From Lysobacter helvus (GTDB taxonomy: Bacteria > Pseudomonadota > Gammaproteobacteria > Xanthomonadales > Xanthomonadaceae), in the NCBI RefSeq assembly GCF_018406645.1, contig NZ_AP024546.1:682001-746000 (forward strand): a DNA stretch of 64,000 nucleotides, given 5' to 3'. Below the pieces are notes generated by a model that was given only the letters and a program-made list of their open reading frames with translations, made no database searches and was not told the DNA's origin. A program made the translations under genes and the position numbers. Below, piece by piece: positions 1 through 8,085 of the stretch (its first letter is position 1; each line of letters starts with the position of its first letter).

Positions 1-1058
1 TCCCAGTCGCGCTGGGTGGCGAAGTTGCGCTGCGCCAACGCCAACGCGCCGGCGGGATCATGCTGCGCCAGCTTGAACTCGGCCTCGTCGCGCAATTCCG
101 GCTGCACCCCGATCGCATGCGCACGCGCGAAGCGATCCGCGAGCATGCGCGTCATCGCGGCCGCGCGTGGATCGTTCGACGCCGTCGCGGACAGGGCTTG
201 CTGCAAGGCCAGCGTTTCGGTGGCCGGCGCGGTGCCGACGAGTGCAACGACTTCGCGATGCCGCCCCGATGCCCGCAGGTAGCGCGCGTACGCCGAGCGT
301 GTTCGTACATCCCCGGGCGACAGGACCAGCGCCTTGCGGAACCAGGCATCCGCGGCCGGATCGCGTGCCCGCGCCGCGATCTCGCCGCGCATGACCAGCA
401 CGTAGCGCAACGTGCCCGCATCGGTGGAAGGCTGCGCCAGCCATTGATCGGCCGCGTTGGCGGCCTGCGCAAGATCGCCGCGTCGCAACGCGACCGACGC
501 GATGCACAACATCCCGTCCTGCGCATCGATGCCGAGCACCAGCGTCGCGCAATCGCGGCGGGCGAGATCCAGCCGACCCTGGACGAGATGGAGTTGCGCG
601 AGCGCCAGGCGTGTCTCGCCGTCGCGTGGCGCACGTGCCGCAACGGCATCGAGCATGCGCGCGGCGTCGGAAAAGGCATGTCGGTGTTGCGCGGCGAAGG
701 CCCGCAAGCGCAGCACGTCGAGATGGTTGGCGTCGGCCCGCGTGGTGGGGAGCAGCGATTCGGCACGCGTCGCAAGCCGCGCATCCCCCGTCGCCGCCGC
801 CGCGGACAACAACGCGGCCGCCTGCACGACGGGCGGTTGCTGCTTCGCGGATTCGAGCGCCGCATAGCCACGCGGCAGGCGCTCGACGATGGTGGCCGCC
901 GCGTTCGGCCGTTCCAGTGGCGGGCGCTGCGCGAACGCGTTGGACGCGAACGCGCAGCACAGGACGACGACCACCGGTTGCAGCCCCCGCTGCACCAGGG
1001 CCCGCCACGGCCGGCGGACTGCACGCACCCCGCCGGCCATGTCGTCTTCCCGGAGCAT
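1..1058 (-). CDS. exported TPR-repeat protein, 3' end cut by window edge
   Basis: A reading frame open from the ATG at 1058 to the left edge (at least 352 codons) with no stop; the C-terminus is outside the window. The N-terminus carries a cleavable signal peptide (hydrophobic stretch at about residues 26-42 ending AFA-Q). The rest is alanine- and leucine-rich paired helices typical of tetratricopeptide repeats, for example the segments around residues 110-140 and 215-260. It starts 2 nt after the stop of the upstream DUF4331 gene, so the two are one operon. DUF4331 proteins are often followed by such TPR proteins; the role is probably protein-protein contact in the periplasm, but no reaction can be assigned. 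A second in-frame ATG at 1040 is an alternative start. Confidence 0.8.
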   Translation of the reverse strand, partial: MLREDDMAGGVRAVRRPWRALVQRGLQPVVVVLCCAFASNAFAQRPPLERPNAAATIVERLPRGYAALESAKQQPPVVQAAALLSAAAATGDARLATRAESLLPTTRADANHLDVLRLRAFAAQHRHAFSDAARMLDAVAARAPRDGETRLALAQLHLVQGRLDLARRDCATLVLGIDAQDGMLCIASVALRRGDLAQAANAADQWLAQPSTDAGTLRYVLVMRGEIAARARDPAADAWFRKALVLSPGDVRTRSAYARYLRASGRHREVVALVGTAPATETLALQQALSATASNDPRAAAMTRMLADRFARAHAIGVQPELRDEAEFKLAQHDPAGALALAQRNFATQRDW

Positions 1059-1060
1059 CG

Positions 1061-2425
1061 TCAGTCCGTCGCGCCGGGCAGCGGCGTGTTGAGGTACGGG
1101 AACGTGTTGCGGAATTCCACCGCGCTCACCGCCGCGCCATCGGTGTACGGCAAGGTGCGCGACGGCGCCTGCGCATCGGTGAGCAGCACGCCCATCGCCA
1201 CGCGCAGTTCGATGTCCACCACGTCGTCGCCGGGGCGGCGGCCGTTCGGGAACCCGGCCGTGTCGCCGGCGAGCACCGCCAGCGACTTCTGCATGCTCGC
1301 GGTCTTCGGTGCGATCGAGGTGTTGAGTCGCATCATTTCCGCCGGACGCACGCCCGCGGGCTGGTTGAGGCCGTCGACGCCGGTGAGGAACGCCGCGACC
1401 AGGTCCGTGCGCGGGAACAGCGTCGGTGCCTTCACTCCGGGGAACAGCACTTCGATCAACGCAGGCAGCGTCGGATTGGTCACGTACTTCGCGAACTGGC
1501 CGTCGTCGCGCGGATTGGAGGCGTTGAAGCGATCCTTGTCCGGCAAGCCGATGACGACTTCGTTGACCAGCGGCGCGGACAGGCGCGACACCTGCTTCCA
1601 CGCGCTGCCGTCGGGCGTGCTCGCCGTCGTCCATGCGCCGATGATCGGATTGCCGGCGGTGAGGCAGGCGATCGGGACTTCGATGGCGATGGAGGTGACG
1701 TTCTTCTTCGCGAGCGTGTTCTGTTCGCCGTGCGTGTCGCCGACCGGGTTGGTGTGGATCAGGTCGAACACCTCGCCCAGGTTCACCGAGAAGCCTTCGC
1801 GGCGCTGGCCGACGAACACCTTCGACTGGCTCGCGCAGCCGGCGAAATCGAGCTTGCTGATGTACTTGTTGGCGTAGGCCGCGTAATCGGGAATGGACTT
1901 CGTGCCGATGTTGTCGTGCGGCTTGACGAAGGTGCTCGCGCCCGTCGCGGCGTTGGTGGCCTTGATCGTCGGCTTGCCCGGGCGGATGACTTCGACCGTG
2001 TAGCTCTCGACCAGGTTGAGCGTCGGATCCTTGCTGGAGGAGAACGCGCCGACGTTGTTGAGCGGCACGGCGACCTGTTCGCCGCCGACCGGGATCTTGA
2101 TGTTGCGGTAGGTATTGGTGAAGCGGAACCGGAACGTCACGTCCGGCAGTGCGTCGCCGTTGTTGTCGATCTTGATGTCGTAGGCGGCGGCGGGGTCGAG
2201 GCTGAAGTAGTTGGGACCGCCGTACGAATCCTGCAGCGGGTCGTAGTTGGCGACCAGCGTGACGTAGCCGGCGCGGCCGGTTTCGTAGCTGCGGAACAGG
2301 TAGAAGTCGGTGCCGTCGACCTTCGGCGTCTTGGTGAGCAAGGGTGCTTCGCGATGGCTCGAGGCCTGCACGGCGCCGCCTGCGAGCAGGGCCAGGCAGG
2401 CGACGGTGAGCGTGATGCGTTTCAT
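1061..2425 (-). CDS. DUF4331 family exported protein
   Basis: 454 aa with a signal peptide (MKRITL to about residue 21, cleavage after VQA) followed at once by the ASSHREAP segment that marks DUF4331. Further family features are the DFYLFRSYE segment near residue 40 and conserved aspartates around DIKIDNNGDALPDVTF. The family is exported and of unknown biochemical function; it is common in bacteria next to TPR and HupE/UreJ-like genes. The start at 2425 was chosen because the signal peptide begins there; upstream in-frame residues look non-coding. It is the first gene of an operon with the TPR protein downstream. Confidence 0.88.
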   Translation of the reverse strand: MKRITLTVACLALLAGGAVQASSHREAPLLTKTPKVDGTDFYLFRSYETGRAGYVTLVANYDPLQDSYGGPNYFSLDPAAAYDIKIDNNGDALPDVTFRFRFTNTYRNIKIPVGGEQVAVPLNNVGAFSSSKDPTLNLVESYTVEVIRPGKPTIKATNAATGASTFVKPHDNIGTKSIPDYAAYANKYISKLDFAGCASQSKVFVGQRREGFSVNLGEVFDLIHTNPVGDTHGEQNTLAKKNVTSIAIEVPIACLTAGNPIIGAWTTASTPDGSAWKQVSRLSAPLVNEVVIGLPDKDRFNASNPRDDGQFAKYVTNPTLPALIEVLFPGVKAPTLFPRTDLVAAFLTGVDGLNQPAGVRPAEMMRLNTSIAPKTASMQKSLAVLAGDTAGFPNGRRPGDDVVDIELRVAMGVLLTDAQAPSRTLPYTDGAAVSAVEFRNTFPYLNTPLPGATD

Positions 2426-2602
2426 GGGTGGGCTTCCAATGGCGGACGGGCCGGGGGACAACGTCGGAAGCAGTCGCTCGTCGTTGGCTGCTTCGCGGGC
2501 TCGCATCAGGTGCGATGCAAGAGGCGTTGTCGGCTTTACGCGGCGATGTCGGTGGCGGATGCAGTTGCGGCGACGAACGCGCGTTGCGCGCGTTGCGCAA
2601 GC

Positions 2603-3451
2603 TCAGCCGTGGGCGCGGGGATGCGCGATGAATGCGAGGAGCGCTGGCATGACCTGCGGCGCGCGGCGCGGGTCGTAGAACGCCGCGAGCGGCGTGGTGT
2701 GCGTGCCGTCCGGGAGCATCGTGAGTTGCACGGCATCACCGTGCGCACGCAATCGCGCCGCCAGCAATTCGCTGTCCACCGCTTCGACGGTGCGGTCCTT
2801 GCGCCCGTGGACCAGCAGGAATGGCGGCTCGTCGCCGTCGACGAACGCGATCGGTTGCGCATCGGCACCGCGCGTGCCGAACACGGGTTGCAGGTTGGGG
2901 CCGATGTTGAAGTCGTACGGCCCCGACAACCCGATCACGCCGGCGAGATCGCGCGGCTGCATGCCGACGTGTTGCAGGTAACGCGCATCGGTGCCGAGCA
3001 ACGCGGCGATCTGCGCGCCGGCCGAATGCCCGGCGACGAACAGGCGCGCCGGATCGCCGCCGAAGCGTGTGGCATTCGCGCGCGCCCACGCGACCGCGTG
3101 CGCGCCGTCTTCGATGAAGCCGGGGAACGTAGTGCGCGGATACGTGCGGTAGTCGGCGACGATCGCGACCACGCCGGCCTGCGCCAGGCGTTGCCCGACG
3201 AAGCGATAGTCCGCGCGCGCGCCGCGCTTCCATTCACCGCCGTAGAAGAAGACGACCACGGGCGCCGCCGTCGCGGACACGGCCGGCCGGTACACATCGA
3301 GTGAGAGGTCGTGGGCGGCGTCGAACACCACGCTCGTCGCCGGCGGCGCCGCGTTGCGATTGACCACCGCGAACAGCGCACGCTCGCACCCCGAAGCGAA
3401 CAGCGCGGCGATGGCGATCGCCCACGCCCAGCGGCGCGTCGGGTGGGGCAT
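2603..3451 (-). CDS. alpha/beta hydrolase (carboxylesterase-type) lipoprotein
   Basis: 282 aa. The N-terminus has a lipobox, LFASGC, so it is probably a membrane-anchored lipoprotein. The body is an alpha/beta hydrolase of the BD-FAE/esterase-lipase type: an oxyanion segment FFYGGEW near residue 75, the nucleophile elbow GHSAG near residue 147, and a C-terminal DGTH supplying the catalytic histidine. Substrate unknown; short-chain ester hydrolysis is the family norm. The start at 3451 puts the signal sequence at the N-terminus; an upstream in-frame extension would read through low-complexity intergenic DNA. It is divergent from the flippase-like gene. Confidence 0.85.
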   Translation of the reverse strand: MPHPTRRWAWAIAIAALFASGCERALFAVVNRNAAPPATSVVFDAAHDLSLDVYRPAVSATAAPVVVFFYGGEWKRGARADYRFVGQRLAQAGVVAIVADYRTYPRTTFPGFIEDGAHAVAWARANATRFGGDPARLFVAGHSAGAQIAALLGTDARYLQHVGMQPRDLAGVIGLSGPYDFNIGPNLQPVFGTRGADAQPIAFVDGDEPPFLLVHGRKDRTVEAVDSELLAARLRAHGDAVQLTMLPDGTHTTPLAAFYDPRRAPQVMPALLAFIAHPRAHG

Positions 3452-3516
3452 GTGCGTCCTTTCGATGGATGTGCGTTGGATACGGTGGTGTTGCGAATGT
3501 GGATGCAGTGCGATTC

Positions 3517-3544
3517 GGGACCAGGGACCGGGGACCGGGGACCT
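3517..3544. repeat. four tandem 7-bp GGGACC(N) repeats in a divergent promoter region
   Basis: The units GGGACCA, GGGACCG, GGGACCG and GGGACCT follow one another without spacing. A small inverted repeat, GGGGA-TG-TCCCC (3545-3556), comes immediately after. They sit between the divergent esterase and flippase-like genes. I see no coding potential; it may be a slippage-prone intergenic tract. Confidence 0.8.
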
Positions 3545-3624
3545 GGGGATGTCCCCAAACGGCCTGCCTCCCGCCGCTTTCACGTTGGAGGGTTGAACCT
3601 ACTCGATCCCCGGATGGATACCCC

Positions 3625-3661
3625 TACCATGGACGGCATGACATCCCGGATGCCTGCTTGA
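3625..3661 (+). promoter_or_regulatory. -10-like hexamer and 7-codon mini-ORF coupled to the flippase start
   Basis: TACCAT at 3625-3630 fits a -10 element (TANNNT) and lies exactly 7 nt before ATG 3638. That ATG opens a 7-codon frame (MTSRMPA) whose TGA (3659-3661) overlaps the TTG at 3658-3660, the most upstream plausible start of the membrane protein. The arrangement suggests a leaderless mini-ORF handing ribosomes to a TTG start. Inference from sequence only. Confidence 0.4.
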
Positions 3662-4872
3662 ACGTGCGCGCCTTCCGGCTGGCGGGCTGGCCGTGGCTGT
3701 CCGCCGCGCTGCAGGCGGCCACCTTGCTGCTCATCGTCCGGTTGCTGGGGCTCGACGACTACGGGCGCTACGCCACGGCCTACGCCATCGCCTCGATGCT
3801 CGCGCCGCTGCTGGTGGCCGGCCCCGCCTTCGTCTATCTGAACAGCCATCCGGCCTTCGGCTGTTCCCGCGAGGGCCTGGGCAACGTGTGGCAGCGCGCC
3901 TTGCTGGTCATGGGCACGGGCTGCGCGGCGCTGGTGCCGGTGTGCATGGGCGCGTTCGCGGGCGAGTGGGAGCACGCGGCGCTGTGGTTCGTGGTGGGCC
4001 TGACGGAGATCGTGCTCGCCGGCTTCATTGAGATGGTCGTGCGGCATTTCCAGGCGATCGGCCACGGCAAGGCGATGGCGGCCTGGCGCGTGGGTCCGCA
4101 TGCGGTGCGCCTGCTCGTGGCGATCGTGGCGCTGGTGGCCGCGATCGAGCTGACACTGCCGATGTGGGTCGGCGTGTCGTTCGTGATCGCGCTCGTCGCG
4201 GCGGTCGTCGGGATGCGCAGCGTGCCGCGCCGCAATGCGCCGCGTGCGTTCGATGCGTTGTTCCGCCTGCTACGTACGGGGTTCCGCTACGACAGCGGCG
4301 GCGCGGCCAACCGCGTGATCAACGATGCGGACAAGCCGTTCGCGATGCGGATGATCGCGCCGGGCGGCGCGGGGTCGTTGTTCCTCGCGCAACGCCTGGT
4401 GGATTTGTTGTGCGTGCCCCTGCATGCGACCGTCGCCGACGCCCTGCCCCAGCTGCTGCACGCCGACCCGCAGGTCCGTCGCGCGTTGTGGCGGAAGGAG
4501 ACGCTTACCTCGGGCCTGTATGCCGTGCTCGTGGGCGGCGTGTTGCTGGCCGCGGCGCCGCTGCTGCGCGCGTTGGGGCCCGACTATGGGATGGCCGCAT
4601 CCGTGACGACGTGGTTGTGCTGGCTGCCGTTGCTCGGATTCGCGCGCGGCATGCTGGGCAATGCGGCGATCGTGTCGGGGCACGGCAACGTGTATTCGCG
4701 CGGGCACTGGTTGGGCGCGTTCCTGCGCATCGCCGGCGCGGTGGTCGGCATCGGCCTGTTCGGCTGGCGCGGCGCGGTCGGCAGCCTGTTCGTCGCCGAA
4801 CTGGTGCCGATCGTGTACTTCCTGCTCGCGACGAAAGCGATGCCGACGACGCGGCACCGCTCGCTCGTCTAG
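3658..4872 (+). CDS. polysaccharide flippase-like membrane protein (MATE/Wzx type)
   Basis: 404 aa from a TTG start, with about 12 hydrophobic membrane segments and short loops, matching the oligosaccharide flippase (Wzx/MOP) layout: an N-terminal half up to about residue 190, then a second half beginning with FRYDSGGAANRVI. No ATG exists in frame near the first membrane helix; TTG 3658 overlaps the stop of an upstream mini-ORF, and GTG 3664 is the alternative. The likely role is flipping a lipid-linked sugar across the inner membrane, but no glycosyltransferase genes flank it, so the substrate is unknown. Its TAG stop shares the CTAG at 4869-4872 with the convergent GST gene. Confidence 0.72.
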   Translation: MNVRAFRLAGWPWLSAALQAATLLLIVRLLGLDDYGRYATAYAIASMLAPLLVAGPAFVYLNSHPAFGCSREGLGNVWQRALLVMGTGCAALVPVCMGAFAGEWEHAALWFVVGLTEIVLAGFIEMVVRHFQAIGHGKAMAAWRVGPHAVRLLVAIVALVAAIELTLPMWVGVSFVIALVAAVVGMRSVPRRNAPRAFDALFRLLRTGFRYDSGGAANRVINDADKPFAMRMIAPGGAGSLFLAQRLVDLLCVPLHATVADALPQLLHADPQVRRALWRKETLTSGLYAVLVGGVLLAAAPLLRALGPDYGMAASVTTWLCWLPLLGFARGMLGNAAIVSGHGNVYSRGHWLGAFLRIAGAVVGIGLFGWRGAVGSLFVAELVPIVYFLLATKAMPTTRHRSLV

Positions 4873-5510
4873 GGCAACTCCTCCGCCGAGTGCGGATCGA
4901 TCGAATACGGATGCATCTCGTGCAGGAAGCCGGGTTGCGCTTCGACGCGCGCGATCCAGGCGCGCACGGCGGGGAACGTGGCGAGCGGGACGTTCGCCTC
5001 CTCCGCACGGCTGGCGTACGCGAACACCGCCATGTCGGCGATCGTGTAGTCCTCGCCCGCCAGGAAGGGCGTGCGTGACAGCGCGTCGTCGAGCCGCTGC
5101 AAACTGCGCGCGGCGCCGGCGCGCTTCGCCGCGACGATGTCGGGCGCGCGGCGCGCCAGCTTGCCCGTCAACGTCCAGTGCCGCAGCGCACCGATCACGG
5201 ACTCCACGTTTTCCTGCTCGAACGACAACCACTGGTGCACCTTCGCGCGCGTGAAGCGATCGCTCGGCAGATACGGCGTGCCGTCGGCGAGGTAGGCGAG
5301 GATCGCGTTCGATTCGGCGAGCGTGCGGCCGTCTTCGAGTTGCAGCGCGGGCACCTTGCCGGTCGGGTTGATCGCGAGGAACCACGGCGCCTGGCCTTCG
5401 CCCTCGAAGATCGAGACGGGCACCGTGCGATACGGCGTGCCCAGGTGATGGAGCAGCAGGCGGACTTTCCAGGCGTTCTGGGAAGGCAGGTAGTCGTAGA
5501 GCGTGAGCAT
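4869..5510 (-). CDS. glutathione S-transferase family protein
   Basis: 213 aa, full length for a cytosolic GST. The N-terminal thioredoxin-like domain (1-80) has a YLPSQNAWKVRLLL active-site helix with a serine in the catalytic position, the cis-proline region GKVPALQ, and the glutathione-contacting ESNAIL. The all-helical C-terminal domain spans about 90-205 and includes the AGEDYTIADMAVFAY capping motif. It is expected to conjugate or reduce with glutathione in the cytoplasm; the substrate is unknown. It ends tail-to-tail with the flippase-like gene, the two stops sharing a CTAG. Confidence 0.9.
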   Translation of the reverse strand: MLTLYDYLPSQNAWKVRLLLHHLGTPYRTVPVSIFEGEGQAPWFLAINPTGKVPALQLEDGRTLAESNAILAYLADGTPYLPSDRFTRAKVHQWLSFEQENVESVIGALRHWTLTGKLARRAPDIVAAKRAGAARSLQRLDDALSRTPFLAGEDYTIADMAVFAYASRAEEANVPLATFPAVRAWIARVEAQPGFLHEMHPYSIDPHSAEELP

Positions 5511-5580
5511 CGGCGGACCGTGGCGTGAGCGATGCGCCAGTGTCGCGGGCGCCCGCCCGGGCCGCTATCCGGATCTTGCG

Positions 5581-5952
5581 CTATTCGGTTTCCGGATTGA
5601 TCCGGACGCCCTGCACGCTGTTCTCGACGATGGTGACGATGAAGTCGCGTTCGCCGCGGCGCTTCTTGACCAGCACGTCTTCGCCGTCGTCGGTTTCCAC
5701 GTGGTAGCGCTTGCCGACCTGCGCGCGCAACGCATCGCGCACGTCGCGGGCCACCGCGTTCTCGCCGCGGCCCTTCCTGATCTCCGCCGTCGCGCGCATC
5801 GGCTCGCCTTCGGCGGGCGTGATTTCCAGGACGATGCGGCCGTCGGAGTCCGCGCCGCCGCTGAACTGCAGGCGCCATTTGTTGCTCGTGCCCGCGGCGA
5901 GCGCGACGGTGGCGACCAGGGCCAGGCCCAGGCCTGCGAGGAAGGTGCGCAT
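5581..5952 (-). CDS. small exported protein of unknown function
   Basis: 123 aa with a clear signal peptide (MRTFLAGLGLALVATVALA, cleaved before AGTSNKW). The mature part is about 100 residues of charged, beta-rich sequence with no cysteines and no motif I recognise. The codon usage matches its neighbours and the frame has a signal peptide, so I take it as real. It stands alone between the GST gene and a divergent AraC-type regulator. Confidence 0.7.
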   Translation of the reverse strand: MRTFLAGLGLALVATVALAAGTSNKWRLQFSGGADSDGRIVLEITPAEGEPMRATAEIRKGRGENAVARDVRDALRAQVGKRYHVETDDGEDVLVKKRRGERDFIVTIVENSVQGVRINPETE

Positions 5953-6050
5953 GGCGGTTGCCTCCAGCGGTGCGATGCCGCCATTGAACGCCGCTGCGGT
6001 GATGGCCCGGTGATGGCAAGCTGTCGGCCGCGCTTCCCCCGAGCCGCCCC

Positions 6051-6881
6051 GTGTCCGGATTCTCCGTCGACGTGCTGCTGCAGACCCCGACCGTCACCGT
6101 CAGCGATGTCGTGTGCGCGGGCGAGTCGACGCATCGCAGCGATGTCGAGACGTCGGCGCGCACGCACCTGGTGTTCCCATACCGCGGCACCTACGTGCGG
6201 CACGTGGGCGAGGACGAAGTGGTCGCCGACGCGAGCCAGGTGTTGTTCTTCAACGCGGGCGATCCCTACCAGGTCAGTCATCCGATCCCCGGCGGCGATG
6301 CCAGCCTCGTCGTGCACGTCGCCGACGCGATGCTGCGCGAGATGGCGCCGAAGGACCTGCTACGCCACGGCGACGCCCTCGCCTTCCGCATGCCACGCCT
6401 GCGCATCGATCCGCGCGCGCAGGCACTGGTGGCGTTGTTGCGGCACAGCCTGCGCGAAGGCATCGCCGAACCGCTGGAAGCCGAAAGCCTCGCGTTGACG
6501 CTGGTGCAACGCGCGCTCGGGCCGCGCACCACGCACGCAGCGGGCGCGAGCGTGGCGCGGCAACGGTTGGTGGATCGCGCGAAGCTGGTGCTCACCAGCG
6601 ACCTCGCGCGTCGCTGGACACTGGCGGAAGTCGCTGCCGAAGTCGGCGTGTCGCCCGTGTATCTCACGCAGAGTTTCGCGCAGGTGGAAGGCGTGCCGTT
6701 GTATCGCTACCAGCTGCGCCTGCGCCTGGCGCGCGCGCTCGCCTTGCTCGCCGACTACGACGATCTCAGTGCACTGGCACTCGACCTCGGCTTCTCGAGC
6801 CACAGCCATTTCAGCGCCGCGTTCCAGCAGGCGTACGGGCGCTCGCCGTCGGAATTCCGCCAGTCGGCGCTGCACCGCTAG
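6051..6881 (+). CDS. AraC family transcriptional regulator
   Basis: 276 aa from a GTG start. The N-terminal half (about 10-150) is a cupin-like sensor domain. The C-terminal 100 residues hold the double helix-turn-helix of AraC/XylS proteins: the first in RRWTLAEVAAEVGVSPVYLT, the second around DLGFSSHSHFSAAF with the family's closing RSPSEFR. It should bind DNA as a monomer or dimer; effector and targets are unknown. A small cysteine-rich protein gene lies 87 nt downstream in the same direction, and another AraC gene follows that. Confidence 0.88.
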   Translation: MSGFSVDVLLQTPTVTVSDVVCAGESTHRSDVETSARTHLVFPYRGTYVRHVGEDEVVADASQVLFFNAGDPYQVSHPIPGGDASLVVHVADAMLREMAPKDLLRHGDALAFRMPRLRIDPRAQALVALLRHSLREGIAEPLEAESLALTLVQRALGPRTTHAAGASVARQRLVDRAKLVLTSDLARRWTLAEVAAEVGVSPVYLTQSFAQVEGVPLYRYQLRLRLARALALLADYDDLSALALDLGFSSHSHFSAAFQQAYGRSPSEFRQSALHR

Positions 6882-6968
6882 CGATCGCTAAAGATTGTGA
6901 TAGTCGCGCCGGACGCATGGCGGTCCAATGGCGTCGCCCAATCGCGGGCGACCAACGAAGCCACTGCC

Positions 6969-7127
6969 ATGACCAACACGAAGACCTGTGCGGCCTGCGA
7001 CTACCCGCTCGACGAGAACGCGATCCAGGTGCGCATCGGCGGCCAGACCGTCGAGGTGTGCTGCGAGGACTGCGCGAAGAAGTTGAACGAAGCCTACGCC
7101 TCCGCCAACGCCACCACGACCGGCTGA
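6969..7127 (+). CDS. small CxxC/CCxxC metal-binding protein
   Basis: 52 aa. It contains two cysteine clusters, CAAC (7, 10) and CCEDC (31, 32, 35), separated by a short beta hairpin, and ends in a short helix. The spacing resembles small treble-clef/TRASH-like zinc or heavy-metal-binding domains. I do not recognise a named family. No signal peptide, so cytoplasmic. It lies between two AraC-family genes, which may regulate it. Confidence 0.7.
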   Translation: MTNTKTCAACDYPLDENAIQVRIGGQTVEVCCEDCAKKLNEAYASANATTTG

Positions 7128-7188
7128 TGCCGTCGCCTGCACTGGACGGCCTGCGCGCGCAGGCCGCCGGTGCGGTCCCGGGCGGCGC

Positions 7189-7194
7189 TATGCT
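7189..7194 (+). promoter_or_regulatory. -10-like TATGCT placed for a leaderless transcript
   Basis: TATGCT ends 6 nt before the ATG at 7201 of the second AraC-type regulator, and no Shine-Dalgarno is visible. The spacing fits transcription starting at or next to the start codon. Confidence 0.4.
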
Positions 7195-7200
7195 GCGCGC

Positions 7201-8058
7201 ATGCCGCCCCCGCCCTCGCCTGCAGCGCAACTCGGTGTCCGCGGTTTCGCCCTGCGCCAGCAGGCCACCAGCGAGCTGGCGATCGCGCACCTGCGCCCCA
7301 CGATCCCCGAACACGACATCCACCGCCACCAGCACACCGACATGCACCTGGTGTTGTTGCTGGCCGGCGACTACGTGAGCGACGCCGCGGGCATGCCGGC
7401 GGTGTGCGCGGAACCTGCGCTGCTGTTCAATCCGCCGGGCACGGAACATCGCGACCGGTTCCGGTCGCGCGATGGCCTGTTCCTGACATTGACGATGCCG
7501 CAGGCGGCATTCGCGCGGCTGAGCGATGGCGTGCCGGTCAGCGACCAGGCAGTGCGCCTGCCGCGCCCCTCGCTGTCGCGCGCGATGCAGTTGCTGCGCG
7601 AGGTGTGGGACTGGGACGACGCCTCGCCGCTGGCGATCGAATCGGTCTTCAGCGAACTGGTCATCGATGCGCAGCGCAAGCCCGCCGCGCCCGGTGCGGA
7701 GGACAAGCTGCAACGCGTGCTGGATCGCCTCGAAAGCGATCTCGCACCGCCCACGCTCGCCGAACTCGCCGCGATCGCCGACCTGCATCCGGTGTACCTC
7801 GCGCGCGCATTCCGCAAGCGCTTCGGCCTGGCGCCCAGCGAGTACGTGCGCAAGCGTCGCCTGCATCGCGCGGTGTCGGAGATCGCGCGCGGCCGCACGC
7901 TCGCCCGCACGGCGGCGGCGTTGGGCTTCGTCGACGAAAGCCACCTGCATCGCTGCTTCGTCGCCGAGTTCGGCATGACGCCGGGCGCGTTCCGTCGCCT
8001 GGCGCTGGGGCGCACCGAGGTTGCGCGGATACAAGATGCGGGGCTGGCGAAGCGATAG
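7201..8058 (+). CDS. AraC family transcriptional regulator with cupin sensor domain
   Basis: 285 aa. The N-terminal cupin half carries the HRHQHTDMHLVLLL segment and the following FNPPGTEHRD, typical of sugar- or metal-sensing AraC proteins. The C-terminal HTH pair is visible in PTLAELAAIADLHPVYLARA and AAALGFVDESHLHRCF, ending MTPGAFRR. It precedes an exported serine hydrolase gene by 27 nt in the same direction, so it may control that gene. The start has a -10-like hexamer 6 nt upstream. Confidence 0.9.
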   Translation: MPPPPSPAAQLGVRGFALRQQATSELAIAHLRPTIPEHDIHRHQHTDMHLVLLLAGDYVSDAAGMPAVCAEPALLFNPPGTEHRDRFRSRDGLFLTLTMPQAAFARLSDGVPVSDQAVRLPRPSLSRAMQLLREVWDWDDASPLAIESVFSELVIDAQRKPAAPGAEDKLQRVLDRLESDLAPPTLAELAAIADLHPVYLARAFRKRFGLAPSEYVRKRRLHRAVSEIARGRTLARTAAALGFVDESHLHRCFVAEFGMTPGAFRRLALGRTEVARIQDAGLAKR

Positions 8059-8085
8059 AGTCCCGCCATCGCCAAGGAGGCTCCC

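Noticed and set aside
60-1877. 605-codon open frame on the + strand
   Set aside because: Lies antisense to the TPR and DUF4331 genes, has Arg-rich unnatural composition and no domain; it is a GC-driven shadow.
611-3304. 897-codon open frame on the + strand
   Set aside because: Antisense to three genes with signal peptides and known domains; composition (Arg/Ala/Val/Asp) is that of a shadow frame.
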